In this document: piece by piece, positions 37,371 through 46,196 of the stretch
Position numbering within the stretch: position 1 is the first letter of the stretch
Layout: every line of letters starts with the position of its first letter
Source of the DNA: Methylosarcina fibrata AML-C10
Lineage (GTDB): Bacteria > Pseudomonadota > Gammaproteobacteria > Methylococcales > Methylomonadaceae
DNA length: 64,000 nt
Direction of reading: 5' to 3'
Assembly: GCF_000372865.1 (NCBI RefSeq)
Contig: NZ_KB889965.1
Span: 1,261,902-1,325,901 of the forward strand
Notes under the pieces: model-generated
Databases searched by the model: none
What the model saw: only the letters and a program-made list of their open reading frames with translations
What the model was told of the DNA's origin: nothing
Made by a program: the position numbers and the translations under genes

Positions 37371-37904
37371 ATGGGACGCATTCGCAAATGGCTGGCCGAT
37401 TGGATCGAAGTTTTTTATTCGGCCAAAGAGAAAAACCTACAGTGGCAATCGGCCAATCAGCAGTTAAAAGCCGATCTCAGACAGCGTCAGGCTCTCGCGG
37501 AACAGGCGCTGGCGGCCGAATTGAAAAAGAAGAGCGTGCAGCTCGAACACAACATTGCCTTGCTGAAAACCAAAAGCGCCGCCGAACTGTCGATGTTCAA
37601 GACCCGCTGCCGACAGGACGTCGAAGATTACAAGCAATATCTGGCCTCGCTCGACAAGTTGAAACAGTCGATCCGGAACAGCTATACGCATTTGCCTGAA
37701 TCGGTCGCCTTTACCATTCACCATCACGCCAAATACCTGCTGCACAAGATGTGGGAGGCCGAAGATTTCGAAGAGAAAATGCGGCACGAAATGCAGTTGA
37801 TCCAGTTCATGACCGCCGTGCATGAAGACGCCCGGCAATATCTGGAAGGCGCATCGGCCGAACATCTTCCGCAGAAAACGCTGAGCCTGATACAGCGGCA
37901 GTAG
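37371..37904 (+). CDS. Coiled-coil protein of unknown function
   Basis: 177 residues, without signal peptide or membrane helix. A long Gln/Lys/Glu-rich coiled coil (residues about 20-105) is followed by a helical domain with the distinctive ESVAFTIHHHAKYLLHKMWEAEDFEE. It begins 3 bp after the preceding two-helix membrane protein. I do not recognise the family; a membrane-anchored scaffold made of both proteins is one possibility, but this is inference. Confidence 0.7.
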   Translation: MGRIRKWLADWIEVFYSAKEKNLQWQSANQQLKADLRQRQALAEQALAAELKKKSVQLEHNIALLKTKSAAELSMFKTRCRQDVEDYKQYLASLDKLKQSIRNSYTHLPESVAFTIHHHAKYLLHKMWEAEDFEEKMRHEMQLIQFMTAVHEDARQYLEGASAEHLPQKTLSLIQRQ

Positions 37905-38005
37905 GCGGCTGATTCAGAGAGTCCGGATTTTCTCGGCGTTCCTCAATGAACTTCCGTCCGCTCCCGCGTTCGAATCGGGAAGTAAAAACGAACCGGACAA
38001 TTCAC

Positions 38006-38542
38006 ATGGCTTTTTCGCAACATTCCGGCTCCGGCGCAGACAGTCCCATCCGTTTCGCCGTCGGCACCTCTTCGTTGGGCGCTGTTCTGGTGGCAGCGAG
38101 TCCCGAAGGCCTCCGCGTCATTTCGCTGGGCGACGACCCCGGCAGGTTGGTCCAGGAACTGCGCCAGCGTTTCCCCAAGGCCGAACGGGTCGACTACGAC
38201 CCCGACTTCGGGCAACTGGTCGCCCAAGTAGTCCGTCTGATTGAAGCGCCCGCCGAGAACTTCGGCTTGCCGCTCGATCTTCAAGGCACCCCGTTTCAAC
38301 GGCGGGTATGGCAGGCTCTTCGAGACATTCCGGCCGGCGACACCGTCAGTTACAGCGAGCTGGCCAGGCGCCTCGGCGTTCCGAAGTCGATCCGGGCCGT
38401 AGCCGGGGCCTGCGCCGCCAATCGGTTGGCGGTAGCGGTTCCATGCCATCGGGCGATTCGAAGCGACGGCACTCTGTCCGGCTACCGCTGGGGCGTGGAA
38501 CGGAAGATCGAGCTGTTGAAGCGGGAAAAAAACAGGGTCTGA
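38006..38542 (+). CDS. ogt: Methylated-DNA--protein-cysteine methyltransferase
   Basis: 178-residue suicide repair protein that takes alkyl groups from O6-alkylguanine. The C-terminal domain has the helix-turn-helix (GDTVSYSELARRLG), the active-site Cys in VAVPCHRAI and the following GYRWG loop. An N-terminal ribonuclease-H-like domain precedes it, but the Ada metal-binding regulatory domain is absent, so it is of the Ogt/AdaB type. The ATG at 38006 begins the recognisable protein; an in-frame ATG at 37946 would add 20 basic residues. It is convergent with the C1 cofactor genes. Confidence 0.93.
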   Translation: MAFSQHSGSGADSPIRFAVGTSSLGAVLVAASPEGLRVISLGDDPGRLVQELRQRFPKAERVDYDPDFGQLVAQVVRLIEAPAENFGLPLDLQGTPFQRRVWQALRDIPAGDTVSYSELARRLGVPKSIRAVAGACAANRLAVAVPCHRAIRSDGTLSGYRWGVERKIELLKREKNRV

Positions 38543-38590
38543 TCCTGGACCATTGCCGCTCGGCTAAACGTCTGCCGGGTAGAGGCGAAT

Positions 38591-39658
38591 TCATTCGCCC
38601 AAATTGCGCGCCGAGAGATTTCCTGCCGACAACACCGCCACTGCCGCCGCCGGCGCGCAGTCGGCAACGGTCAGCCCGGTCCCGGTTGATCTGATTTCGA
38701 ACAAATCGGAAAAATCCAGATAGTCGTGGCCCATCGCATGCGCCAGCCTCCGCACCAGAAAGCGGCCGATCCCGGCGCCGATAAACGGACAACGGTTGTC
38801 CAGGTCCAGCCTCGATAATTGCCTTTCGCAGCCTTGCCGGATGGCGTGCAATTGCCGGCTGCGCAAGTGCTCGGCCAATTGACGCCAGCGCGGCAGCTCT
38901 TCGGGCCGAAAATCGCAGCCGATCATTCTCGACAACCGCCGGGCGCTGGCGGTTACGGTTTTTTCGCCGCCGTCGGCGGTATCGGATTGATCGTGGCGTT
39001 CGTCAAGCTCTCCGGTCAGGCGATAGACGTCGGCCGACGTCGCGAAATATTCGGCCATGAGCCCCACGGTTTTTCCGCGGTCGACCACGGAATGCGCCAG
39101 GGCCATGACCGCCGTCCTGACGACGCCGGTATAAATCAGCTCCCGGGAAATCAGGCGTTGATAATCGGTATAGCCTTCGGCCAGAACCTCTCCCCGATGC
39201 AGCAGCAGAATATCGGTGGTGGTGCTGCCGACGTCGACGAAAAGACCGTTGCCCGTTTTCCGCGCGGCGAAGGATGCGCTGGCCAGCCAGTTGGCGGAGG
39301 CAATGGCCTCGTGATGCCGTGCATCGATCTCACATGTCTTAAGAAAGCCCATGCGGCCGGCATAAATTCGGATATCGCAATTCGGGAAGAGATTCTCCAT
39401 GGCGTTAATGATTCGCTCAACGCCGTCGCTCCGATGTTGAAACAAATCGACCAGCTCGCCGGTCATCGTCACGGCATGACGGTAACATCCCTCAGGCAGT
39501 GAGGATTCGATTCGTTTCACCGCGCTCTCCAGGCGCTCGATGCCCTGCCATAAAGGGCACGGTTCCTGATAAATTCCGAGCAGGACGCCGGCGCCGTCGG
39601 CGACCGCGGCTTTCAGATGAGCGCCGCCGACGTCCCAACCGATATTATACGAATTCAT
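38591..39658 (-). CDS. H4MPT-linked C1 pathway protein (ASKHA/hydantoinase-like)
   Basis: 355-residue protein of the family described as a probable H4MPT-linked C1-transfer pathway protein (TIGR03123-like). It has an actin/hexokinase-type nucleotide fold: NIGWDVGGAHLKAA at the start and LFVDVGSTTTDILLL near residue 140, both phosphate-binding loops. It overlaps the upstream ATP-grasp gene by 14 bp, so they are translated together. In methylotrophs genes of this kind occur only with the H4MPT/methylofuran pathway and are thought to help build the cofactors. The exact reaction is not known to me. Confidence 0.8.
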   Translation of the reverse strand: MNSYNIGWDVGGAHLKAAVADGAGVLLGIYQEPCPLWQGIERLESAVKRIESSLPEGCYRHAVTMTGELVDLFQHRSDGVERIINAMENLFPNCDIRIYAGRMGFLKTCEIDARHHEAIASANWLASASFAARKTGNGLFVDVGSTTTDILLLHRGEVLAEGYTDYQRLISRELIYTGVVRTAVMALAHSVVDRGKTVGLMAEYFATSADVYRLTGELDERHDQSDTADGGEKTVTASARRLSRMIGCDFRPEELPRWRQLAEHLRSRQLHAIRQGCERQLSRLDLDNRCPFIGAGIGRFLVRRLAHAMGHDYLDFSDLFEIRSTGTGLTVADCAPAAAVAVLSAGNLSARNLGE

Positions 39659-40655
39659 GAGTGTCCCGATGCAAAATAAGGGATACCGACTCGGAACGGC
39701 TCGGCCGAATCAGCGGGTCTCCGTCGAGTAGCCGCAACACCAGCGAGGCCGCATTAATGCCCAGGGCTCGGCCTATTCCGGCAAACGAGGTAGTCAGGCG
39801 CGGATTGATTTCCAGCACCAGAACGGTCTCCGGCGTTTCGATCAGATCGATGCCGGCATATCCCCATAATTCGGGAAAGGCTCGGGCCACGTCGGCCACC
39901 AGAGGCCGGAACGGCGTCAAGTCCCGCCCGTCATTGACGGCGATTTCGGCCAAATGATACTGCTGCCCGATCAGCTCGAATTTTTGCCGGTTGGCGCAGA
40001 GCAGCCAGCCCTCGCCGTTCCGGAACAAGCAGGACAAGCTGGTTTTGTCGCCCGCAACATGAGGCTGCACAATGTAGCGGCCTTTTCCCTGTATCTTTGA
40101 CGATAAGGACTCCCGATCTTCTTTATCGATAATCACGTAACTGTCGGCACAGCCGATCCCGTCCACCGGCTTGACGATGTTTTCTCCCTGATAAAAACTG
40201 AAAGCCCGCTCTTCCAGCAACCGGGTCGGCACCGTGGCAATTCGATGTTCCAGGAGCCGGCGGTAGGTCGACAGCTTGTCGCCGGCAACCGAAACGGCCG
40301 ACGAAGGCGACGTCAGCAATGTCACTTCTTTCCGTTCGACCGATCGGCACAGAGCCGACAGCACGCCGCCGTATTCCGGCGCTACCGGCCATACCGCATC
40401 GAACCGTTTGATAAGCCGGTCAAAACAGTCATGACAATCGTCTTCCCGGTCCACGACAACCGGAGTAAAACCGTGCAAGGGTATGGAATCGGCCAGACGC
40501 CGATCAAGCATCACCGTGACGTCGAGGCCTTTCATCGCCGCCAGGCCGTCGAGCAAGGCCTTAAGCATCCACCGGCCTTCCCGGGCCAGGGAAGCAGGCA
40601 ATTCCTGACGGTTGAAACCGCCGCCGGTGATATACTCGAATACCAGTATTTTCAT
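39645..40655 (-). CDS. ATP-grasp ligase, MfnD-like (cofactor biosynthesis)
   Basis: 336-residue ATP-grasp protein. It starts MKILVFEYITGGGFNRQELP, as in methanofuran-type tyramine-glutamate ligases (MfnD) and their methylotroph relatives. The ATP-binding lysine region lies near KPVDGIGCADSYVI, and the metal ligands in VLVLEINPRLTTSFAGI. It is the first gene of a two-gene unit with the ASKHA-fold C1 protein and is divergent from a HisA-like gene. A role in methylofuran or H4MPT side-chain glutamylation is inferred from context and similarity. Confidence 0.75.
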   Translation of the reverse strand: MKILVFEYITGGGFNRQELPASLAREGRWMLKALLDGLAAMKGLDVTVMLDRRLADSIPLHGFTPVVVDREDDCHDCFDRLIKRFDAVWPVAPEYGGVLSALCRSVERKEVTLLTSPSSAVSVAGDKLSTYRRLLEHRIATVPTRLLEERAFSFYQGENIVKPVDGIGCADSYVIIDKEDRESLSSKIQGKGRYIVQPHVAGDKTSLSCLFRNGEGWLLCANRQKFELIGQQYHLAEIAVNDGRDLTPFRPLVADVARAFPELWGYAGIDLIETPETVLVLEINPRLTTSFAGIGRALGINAASLVLRLLDGDPLIRPSRSESVSLILHRDTHEFV

Positions 40656-40783
40656 GTGGCTTCAGCGTTTGACTTGGGATAAAAAGATTAGAATCATGGA
40701 CGGCAATCGAACGCCGGATAACCTGGAGTACGCGATTATTGTATCATTTGCCTTTCTTTTTACCGACCGAACACTGAACCCAG

Positions 40784-41479
40784 ATGAAAATTATCCCGGT
40801 GATCGACTTGAAAGACGGCAGGGTCGTGCATGCCCGTCAGGGCCTGAGAGATCAGTACCGGCCGATCGATACCCCGTTGTGCCGGTCCCCGGAAATCGAT
40901 CGAGTCATTCAGGCTTTTACGGAGCTGTACGACTTCGATACTTTTTATATAGCCGATTTGAATGCGCTCTGTTCGCAAGGCAATCACGATACGCTGCTCA
41001 GCCGGATCACGGCCCGGTTTCCCGGCAAGGAATTCTGGATAGACCGGGGCTATCGGCCGCCGTCTTCGCTGCTGGACTTTCCTGAAAACAACGTGCCGGT
41101 ATTGGGCAGCGAATCGTTCGACGCCGGAACGGTTCATTTCCTGAAAAAATACCGGGAACGCTTTCTGTTATCGCTGGATTATTCGGTCTCGGGGACGCTC
41201 GGAGCCTCATCCTTGTTTACCGATTCGAACGCTTGGCCGGACTCCGTCATCATCATGACGCTGGCGCGGGTCGGCAGCGCTCAGGGGCCGGATCTCCCGA
41301 AATTAACGGACTATTGCCGGAACCATCCCGACAAAAACTTTATCGCGGCGGGCGGCATACGCAACCAACAGGATCTGATCGATTTGAAACGATTGGGCAT
41401 ACGAAGCGCTCTGGTGGCCAGCGCTTTGCATTCGGGCGCGCTTTCGGGCGAAGAAATTGCCGAACTGGCGGAAGATTGA
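40784..41479 (+). CDS. HisA/HisF-related TIM-barrel protein
   Basis: 231-residue beta/alpha barrel related to HisA and HisF (MKIIPVIDLKDGRVVHARQG at the start, FIAAGGIRNQQDL and the phosphate-binding GIRSALVASALHSG near the end). The histidine-pathway enzymes are usually elsewhere in a his operon; here it stands between cofactor genes, as does the archaeal and methylotroph hisAF-related family (TIGR00734-like). It is therefore more likely part of C1-cofactor synthesis than of histidine synthesis. No clear ribosome site precedes the ATG. Confidence 0.75.
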   Translation: MKIIPVIDLKDGRVVHARQGLRDQYRPIDTPLCRSPEIDRVIQAFTELYDFDTFYIADLNALCSQGNHDTLLSRITARFPGKEFWIDRGYRPPSSLLDFPENNVPVLGSESFDAGTVHFLKKYRERFLLSLDYSVSGTLGASSLFTDSNAWPDSVIIMTLARVGSAQGPDLPKLTDYCRNHPDKNFIAAGGIRNQQDLIDLKRLGIRSALVASALHSGALSGEEIAELAED

Positions 41480-41572
41480 AAAAGCCGGGGATTGCTTGCA
41501 GGGCCTGTGCTAAACTCGGGTTTTACTGAGATCTGTGCCTCCCCAGACTTTACTCAAGCCACCTTCCGGACA

Positions 41573-41603
41573 AAAAAATACCCCGATGAACGGGGTATTT
41601 TTT
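41573..41603. terminator. Bidirectional terminator between hisA-like gene and fae
   Basis: Perfect stem TACCCCG/CGGGGTA extended by A-runs on one side and T-runs on the other, loop ATGAA. It sits between the convergent ends of the HisA-like gene and fae, and can serve both. Confidence 0.9.
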
Positions 41604-41627
41604 AACATCCTTACCTTACGGTAAAAC

Positions 41628-42137
41628 TCAGTTAGGAGCAAACGGATGTTTTGCGGTGGCTTTGCCTTTTACGACTTCAGCAGCGGTCGGAGTGCCGGCA
41701 ACGGCGCGTTTGATCGCTTCTTTGGTCGCTTCGTAGTTGTATTTCTGGATCTTGGCATCGTCTTCAGCCGCCCAGTGGATGAAAACACCGACGCTGACGA
41801 ACAAATCATCGGCTTCATCGGCAGGAATGGTGCCGTCTTCTACGCAATCGGCAACAGCCATGGCAACACCGCGTTGAGCAGGGCCGAACATTTGAACTGC
41901 TTGTTTCGCGCCTTTAATGGTTACTTTATTGAACATTACTGTTGCAGGCTTAACCATCAGGTTAGGAGCAACTACAGCCAACAAACTGGAAAAACCGTCT
42001 TTGTTGTTTGTTAAGCAAATCGCAAATGCGCTTTCAGCAGCAGAACCTCTAGGCCCGATCATCAGGTCGATGTGAGCAACTTCGTTGCCTTCACCCACCA
42101 AAGACTCGCCAACGCACAATTTATTGATTTTTGCCAT
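41628..42137 (-). CDS. fae: Formaldehyde-activating enzyme
   Basis: 169-residue Fae, which condenses formaldehyde with tetrahydromethanopterin to methylene-H4MPT. The catalytic His lies in [10 protein letters not shown] near residue 22, and the signature [15 protein letters not shown] is present. An AGAGGA ribosome site precedes the ATG at 42137; ten further in-frame residues upstream are unlikely to be translated. It is the last gene of the H4MPT block but has a 95-bp leader with a perfect palindrome and a strong terminator, so it probably has its own strong promoter. This is the clearest marker of methylotrophy in the window. Confidence 0.98.
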   Translation of the reverse strand: MAKINKLCVGESLVGEGNEVAHIDLMIGPRGSAAESAFAICLTNNKDGFSSLLAVVAPNLMVKPATVMFNKVTIKGAKQAVQMFGPAQRGVAMAVADCVEDGTIPADEADDLFVSVGVFIHWAAEDDAKIQKYNYEATKEAIKRAVAGTPTAAEVVKGKATAKHPFAPN

Positions 42138-42185
42138 GCTTGTTTCCTCTATTGTAGAAAAATTCAAAAAATTTATCTGAAATTG

Positions 42186-42205
42186 ATATGATTAATTCAT
42201 CATAT
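42186..42205. promoter_or_regulatory. Palindrome upstream of fae
   Basis: ATATGAT-TAATTC-ATCATAT is a perfect 7-bp dyad about 50 bp before the fae ATG, in an AT-rich leader. It may be an operator or overlap the promoter; no known regulator site is recognised. Confidence 0.35.
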
Positions 42206-42231
42206 AATTATTGTAATTGCCGGGTGCCAGA

Positions 42232-43116
42232 CTACCGGCAATCGTATTGCGAAGCACTGCGGCCATGCCCGAGGGCATCCTCCAACAATGCTGTTAACAC
42301 CGTTGCTACGGTCAGATCGGCCGTCGTGCCAGGATTGATTCCTCGGCACTTGAAGTCCTGATCCATCCGGTAAAGCAACGGCAGAAGTTGCTCAGGATCG
42401 TCTGCTCTGTCGAGCGCATCACTAAGCGAAGCCATTTTGGCGGCTACCATCCCGGAAAATCGGTCACCGTATTTTCTTTCGATGTGACTGTCGGGAAACC
42501 GGCTGAGCAATCCTGCATAAACCGATACGGCTGCCCAATTCCGGCCAATCCTTTTACGCATAACATTGTAATACAAACCGATCGAAAAATCGAATATATC
42601 TTGATAATTTGTGCTATATTGAAAAGCTATGCGGTCGCGTTCGGCCGCGATTTTCATGGATTCCAGCAAGGTAACGGACGCTTTTTCCCTGACGTCTTCG
42701 GCGCAAGAACTGCCCAAACCGCCGGGCGCCGCCAGCGTAATGGCCCGGTAGGCCCAATCGGCATCGGCCACCGTGGTCTGGATTAACACCCGGGTCAGAG
42801 CCTGCCTGAGCGTCTCTCCGGAAGCCAGCATGGACGCCGCCTGAATCAGGGGAGCGCAGAGTAAGACAATGCCCAGATTGGTATTGCATCCCACCGCTTC
42901 GCGCGTCGCTTTGATCGAATAATAGATCTTCTCTCCCAGGGAATAGTCGGGCCGGCAAAGAGGACCGGCGCTGACCTCGGCGCTTGCCCTGAAATCGGCC
43001 ACCGTCATGTCGTGGCCGTCGGCATAGACGCTGACGTTGCCGGGCTTGAAAGCCTGCAATTCGACTTCGCAGGCGGTCAGATACAGTTTTTGCAGAACTT
43101 CCAGGGCTATCATCAT
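42232..43116 (-). CDS. CitG-like protein of the H4MPT cluster
   Basis: 294-residue protein related to triphosphoribosyl-dephospho-CoA synthase (CitG/MdcB). It has EVELQAFKPGNVSVYADGHDMT near the start, GCNTNLGIVLLCAPL and the GGLGSSCAEDV loop. No citrate lyase or malonate decarboxylase genes are nearby. In methylotrophs this type of gene (orf7 in older naming, from memory) stands beside mch and fae, so it probably makes part of a C1 cofactor by an analogous ribosyl-phosphate transfer. The ATG at 43116 overlaps the preceding stop (ATGATGA), indicating coupling. Confidence 0.8.
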   Translation of the reverse strand: MMIALEVLQKLYLTACEVELQAFKPGNVSVYADGHDMTVADFRASAEVSAGPLCRPDYSLGEKIYYSIKATREAVGCNTNLGIVLLCAPLIQAASMLASGETLRQALTRVLIQTTVADADWAYRAITLAAPGGLGSSCAEDVREKASVTLLESMKIAAERDRIAFQYSTNYQDIFDFSIGLYYNVMRKRIGRNWAAVSVYAGLLSRFPDSHIERKYGDRFSGMVAAKMASLSDALDRADDPEQLLPLLYRMDQDFKCRGINPGTTADLTVATVLTALLEDALGHGRSASQYDCR

Positions 43117-44033
43117 GCCGTTTCGGCCGCAAGACGCGGGCGTTGCGTCTTGAGGCAGCGGCCGATCAAGTCGTCGGCGAGCAAGTCGGCAATGTTGACG
43201 TCGCACACGCTTTGCAGCCCTTTCCACGCCGGAATGCTGTTGACTTCGATGATCGTGTAGCATCCTTCCTTATCGAGCATGATGTCGACCCCCGAATAAT
43301 CCATGCCGAGAGTCCTGGTCGCCTCCACGGCCAGTCGGGCCATTTCCGAATCGGCATCGATCCATTCGCAGCTCGCTCCCTGGGCGACGTTATTCAACCA
43401 GGACTTTCCGCGCCGGCGCATTGCCGCGACGGACTGCCCGTTGATGACGAAAACGCGGTGATCGGAAAATCCGTCGCCCGAACAATGGACGAAGCGTTGC
43501 AGATAATAGACTCCGCCGCCGGCGGTCAGCCAGATCAAATCGGTCGTCTTTTCCAGTCGCCGGATACCCTCTCCCTGAGACCCGAACAAAGGCTTGCTGA
43601 TCAAATGATGGCCGTTTTTCAGCTCGGTTTCGGCAATCGCCAGGGCTTCTTCGGTGTTGCGCAAAATCCAGGTCGGCGGCGTCGGCAGTCCTGCCCGATG
43701 CAGCAAAAAACTGGTCATGCCTTTGTCGACACTCCGCTCGATGGCGCGGCCATCGTTATAGACGGGGACGTTCATCAGCTTTAACGCATGGAGAATGTCC
43801 AGATACAGCACCACTTCCTCCAGGGTGCCGCCGGGCACGCCTCGGACGAATACGGCATCGGGAAGCGCGTGCTCGAATCCCGGCAGAATCACGGGCAGCC
43901 GGCCCGGCGCGACGGCGAAACGGCATTCCGTCAGCGAGATGAACTCGCCGTCAAAACCCCGGTCGGCGAAGGCAAGGCGCAACTGCTGGCCGTGCCAGCC
44001 GGGGTCGTCGGTGATGATGGCGATACGGCTCAC
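43113..44033 (-). CDS. RimK-type ATP-grasp ligase of the H4MPT cluster
   Basis: 306-residue ATP-grasp protein of the RimK/MptN type, enzymes that add glutamate to a carboxylate. It begins MSRIAIITDDPGWHGQQLRLAF and contains LISKPLFGSQGEGIRRL (nucleotide lysine) and GVDIMLDKEGCYTIIEVNSIPAW (metal ligands). It lies 8 bp after mch and overlaps the CitG-like gene. By context it may attach the glutamyl or other acid tail of tetrahydromethanopterin. It corresponds to the gene called orf5 in other methylotrophs, as far as I recall. Confidence 0.8.
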   Translation of the reverse strand: MSRIAIITDDPGWHGQQLRLAFADRGFDGEFISLTECRFAVAPGRLPVILPGFEHALPDAVFVRGVPGGTLEEVVLYLDILHALKLMNVPVYNDGRAIERSVDKGMTSFLLHRAGLPTPPTWILRNTEEALAIAETELKNGHHLISKPLFGSQGEGIRRLEKTTDLIWLTAGGGVYYLQRFVHCSGDGFSDHRVFVINGQSVAAMRRRGKSWLNNVAQGASCEWIDADSEMARLAVEATRTLGMDYSGVDIMLDKEGCYTIIEVNSIPAWKGLQSVCDVNIADLLADDLIGRCLKTQRPRLAAETA

Positions 44034-44041
44034 TGTTTGCT

Positions 44042-45025
44042 CTAGGCTCCGAACGAAAGATCCAGCAACGCGTTATCCAGCTTGCCGGCGCGGAAACTCT
44101 TGCCCGATTCGACCGCCGTGACAATGACGCTGGCCGGGCTGAACAGCATCGCGTCGATCTTGAAAAAGTCGTAATTGTACTGTTTGAAAATTTCGGCAAA
44201 CGGTTTGCCGTAATCTTTCGACGTCGAACTGGGCAGTTCGTTGGCCAATTGTTCGGCGGCGCTGTCGCTGCCTTTGACGAAAAGATGCACCTGTCCTGCG
44301 AACAGAATGGCGTCGTTGGTGCGTCCCATGGCCTTGACGAAGTTGGGATGAGGAGGACAGACCGGGGCGCTGCCGCTGCCGTCGATAATGTGTTCCAGCG
44401 GAAAATGCAGGGCGTGCGCCTTGTGCATCGCCACTTCCAGCACGCGCGCCACCACCTGAAGGCCGCCCGCCAGGCTGCTGGTCGGCGTGACGATGACGGT
44501 AAGCCTGGACGGATCGACCTGGCAGGCCGACGCCACTTTTTCGACGATCGGCAAAGGAGGAACGGCGTCGTTCTCGATCACCAGCACGGTGGCATCGGCT
44601 TCGTCGCGGTAATTTAATTCCTTATAGAGCTCTTCCACCGGTTCCAGTTGGCCGTCCTTGAGCTTGGTCGCCATGGCCCGGGCCGGACCCGAGCCCAGGG
44701 CGTAATATTTTTCATGGGAAAGGCTCCAGCCCGCGTACTGGCTGCCGAGACAGCCGAGTACGGGATTGCCGGTATGCACGTTGACCGTCAGCGGCCAGTT
44801 CGCTGTATAGGGACTGTGGCCGAGAGTCACCGTGCCCATGCCGCCGAGACAGATTTCGGCGATCAGCCGGCCCGCTTCCAGGCCGCCGGGGACGTTAATG
44901 CCGGCATCGATCACGGTGCAGCCGTTTTCCAGCGTCTGTACGGCCACTCTAAGCTTATCGGCATGAGTCTTGAGATGAGCCACCAGAGGTTGAGTCAATT
45001 TGTTAACGCTTGCTTTGTATTCCAT
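44042..45025 (-). CDS. mch: Methenyl-H4MPT cyclohydrolase
   Basis: 327-residue cyclohydrolase that opens methenyl-H4MPT to formyl-H4MPT, the step after Fae and MtdB in formaldehyde oxidation. The family motifs [36 protein letters not shown] and [20 protein letters not shown] are all present, and the length is normal. A Shine-Dalgarno AAGG lies at suitable distance from the ATG. It overlaps the upstream ATP-grasp gene by 23 bp and is followed closely by the RimK-type gene. Confidence 0.97.
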   Translation of the reverse strand: MEYKASVNKLTQPLVAHLKTHADKLRVAVQTLENGCTVIDAGINVPGGLEAGRLIAEICLGGMGTVTLGHSPYTANWPLTVNVHTGNPVLGCLGSQYAGWSLSHEKYYALGSGPARAMATKLKDGQLEPVEELYKELNYRDEADATVLVIENDAVPPLPIVEKVASACQVDPSRLTVIVTPTSSLAGGLQVVARVLEVAMHKAHALHFPLEHIIDGSGSAPVCPPHPNFVKAMGRTNDAILFAGQVHLFVKGSDSAAEQLANELPSSTSKDYGKPFAEIFKQYNYDFFKIDAMLFSPASVIVTAVESGKSFRAGKLDNALLDLSFGA

Positions 45026-46196
45026 GAGATTGAACCTTTATCATATTATTGACGATCTGTTGCCGGAGTTTCAGCAGGTCCACAACCTGCTGCGAATCGT
45101 TTTGGTGGGCAATGATACTGCAAACGGGTTGTCCTTTGCGACAAAGGCCTCCCTCGGCAGGCCGGTCGACGCAGCCTTCCGGCCACTCGAACCCGGCCGG
45201 AACCACCCAGTCCGACTCGGCATAGACGATCTGCATTCCCCTGACGCCGCTCCGCTCCGGTAGTTTGTCGGGAAACCGGCCCTGAGCGGCCAGGACGTGG
45301 CCGCTCAGCATGCCGTCATAAAGCTGCATGCTGGCCGAAGGCCTGGCGTTGATTTCCAGAACCAGGAGCCGGTCTCCGCTCTTGACGAAATCCAGAGAAT
45401 TGATTCCTTTCAATCCAAACACCGGAACGCACCGCGAGAGCCAGCCCATAATTGCCGACCGTTGTCCACCGCTCAGCGGGCAGTCGTTGACGATTCCGGC
45501 AAAAACAAATTCCTGATCCGGCGGCAAAGCCACCGTCCACTGGGTATTAAAACCGACTATTCTCGCCTCTTGCCCGTTCGCCAGAAACAGCACCGAATGC
45601 GACGTACCCGGCTCAAACCTCTGCCAATAGACGGACGACGGAGCCGGGCAGTCGGGCCCGTACCGCCGGATGCCGAAGCCGCCCTGACCTTGCCTCGGCT
45701 TGACCAGCCAGCGTCCGTCCTTTTCCGGAGGAGCCGTAAAAACCACTTCCGGAAAAGGGATGTTCAGCTCGCTCAGAACCGAGAAAAATTCAACCTTGTT
45801 TTGCAACCGGATGAAGGTTTCCGGCGAATTGCCCAGGATGCGTATCCGGCCGTCTAAATCGCCGAGACTCTCCGGATGCGGCTCGATGCCGCTTCCGTAC
45901 ACCAGATGCCGGACGGGATAATGCCGCACAAAGTATTCCACCGACGCCATCAGATGCGCAGCATCCAGTGCCGGAACCGTGATGGAATCGATGGCGGAAT
46001 TTCGCATATCGGCATCGCCGAACAGATCGACGACCAAAGGTTTCATGCCGGCCCTGGCCGACGCTTCGGCCAACGAGCGGCCGGAGCCGGCCACGATCAA
46101 CAGGTATTCGGGAAAAACGGCCTCCGGCGCAGAGAATAAAGACGTATCGCTCTCGCCTGCCGGCCGTTTTGTCCGCCGGTCAGTCGATAAGGACAT
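45003..46196 (-). CDS. ATP-grasp protein of the H4MPT cluster
   Basis: 397-residue protein with an ATP-grasp fold. The N-terminal part has a Rossmann-like start ([30 protein letters not shown]), then the nucleotide loop [19 protein letters not shown] and [19 protein letters not shown] with the metal ligands. It overlaps both neighbours (17 bp with the beta-RFAP synthase gene, 23 bp with mch), so it belongs to the cofactor operon. The reaction is unknown; ligation of an amino acid to a pterin or furan intermediate is the natural guess. Confidence 0.8.
   Translation of the reverse strand: MSLSTDRRTKRPAGESDTSLFSAPEAVFPEYLLIVAGSGRSLAEASARAGMKPLVVDLFGDADMRNSAIDSITVPALDAAHLMASVEYFVRHYPVRHLVYGSGIEPHPESLGDLDGRIRILGNSPETFIRLQNKVEFFSVLSELNIPFPEVVFTAPPEKDGRWLVKPRQGQGGFGIRRYGPDCPAPSSVYWQRFEPGTSHSVLFLANGQEARIVGFNTQWTVALPPDQEFVFAGIVNDCPLSGGQRSAIMGWLSRCVPVFGLKGINSLDFVKSGDRLLVLEINARPSASMQLYDGMLSGHVLAAQGRFPDKLPERSGVRGMQIVYAESDWVVPAGFEWPEGCVDRPAEGGLCRKGQPVCSIIAHQNDSQQVVDLLKLRQQIVNNMIKVQSHGIQSKR

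Noticed and set aside
40784-41479. Histidine biosynthesis HisA
   Set aside because: No other his genes are present and the protein matches the hisAF-related family found with C1 cofactor genes.
42255-42290. Sequence resembling the twin hairpin at 25307 (CCCGAGGGCATCCTCCAACA)
   Set aside because: It lies inside the coding end of the CitG-like gene, lacks the second arm and is explained by codons.
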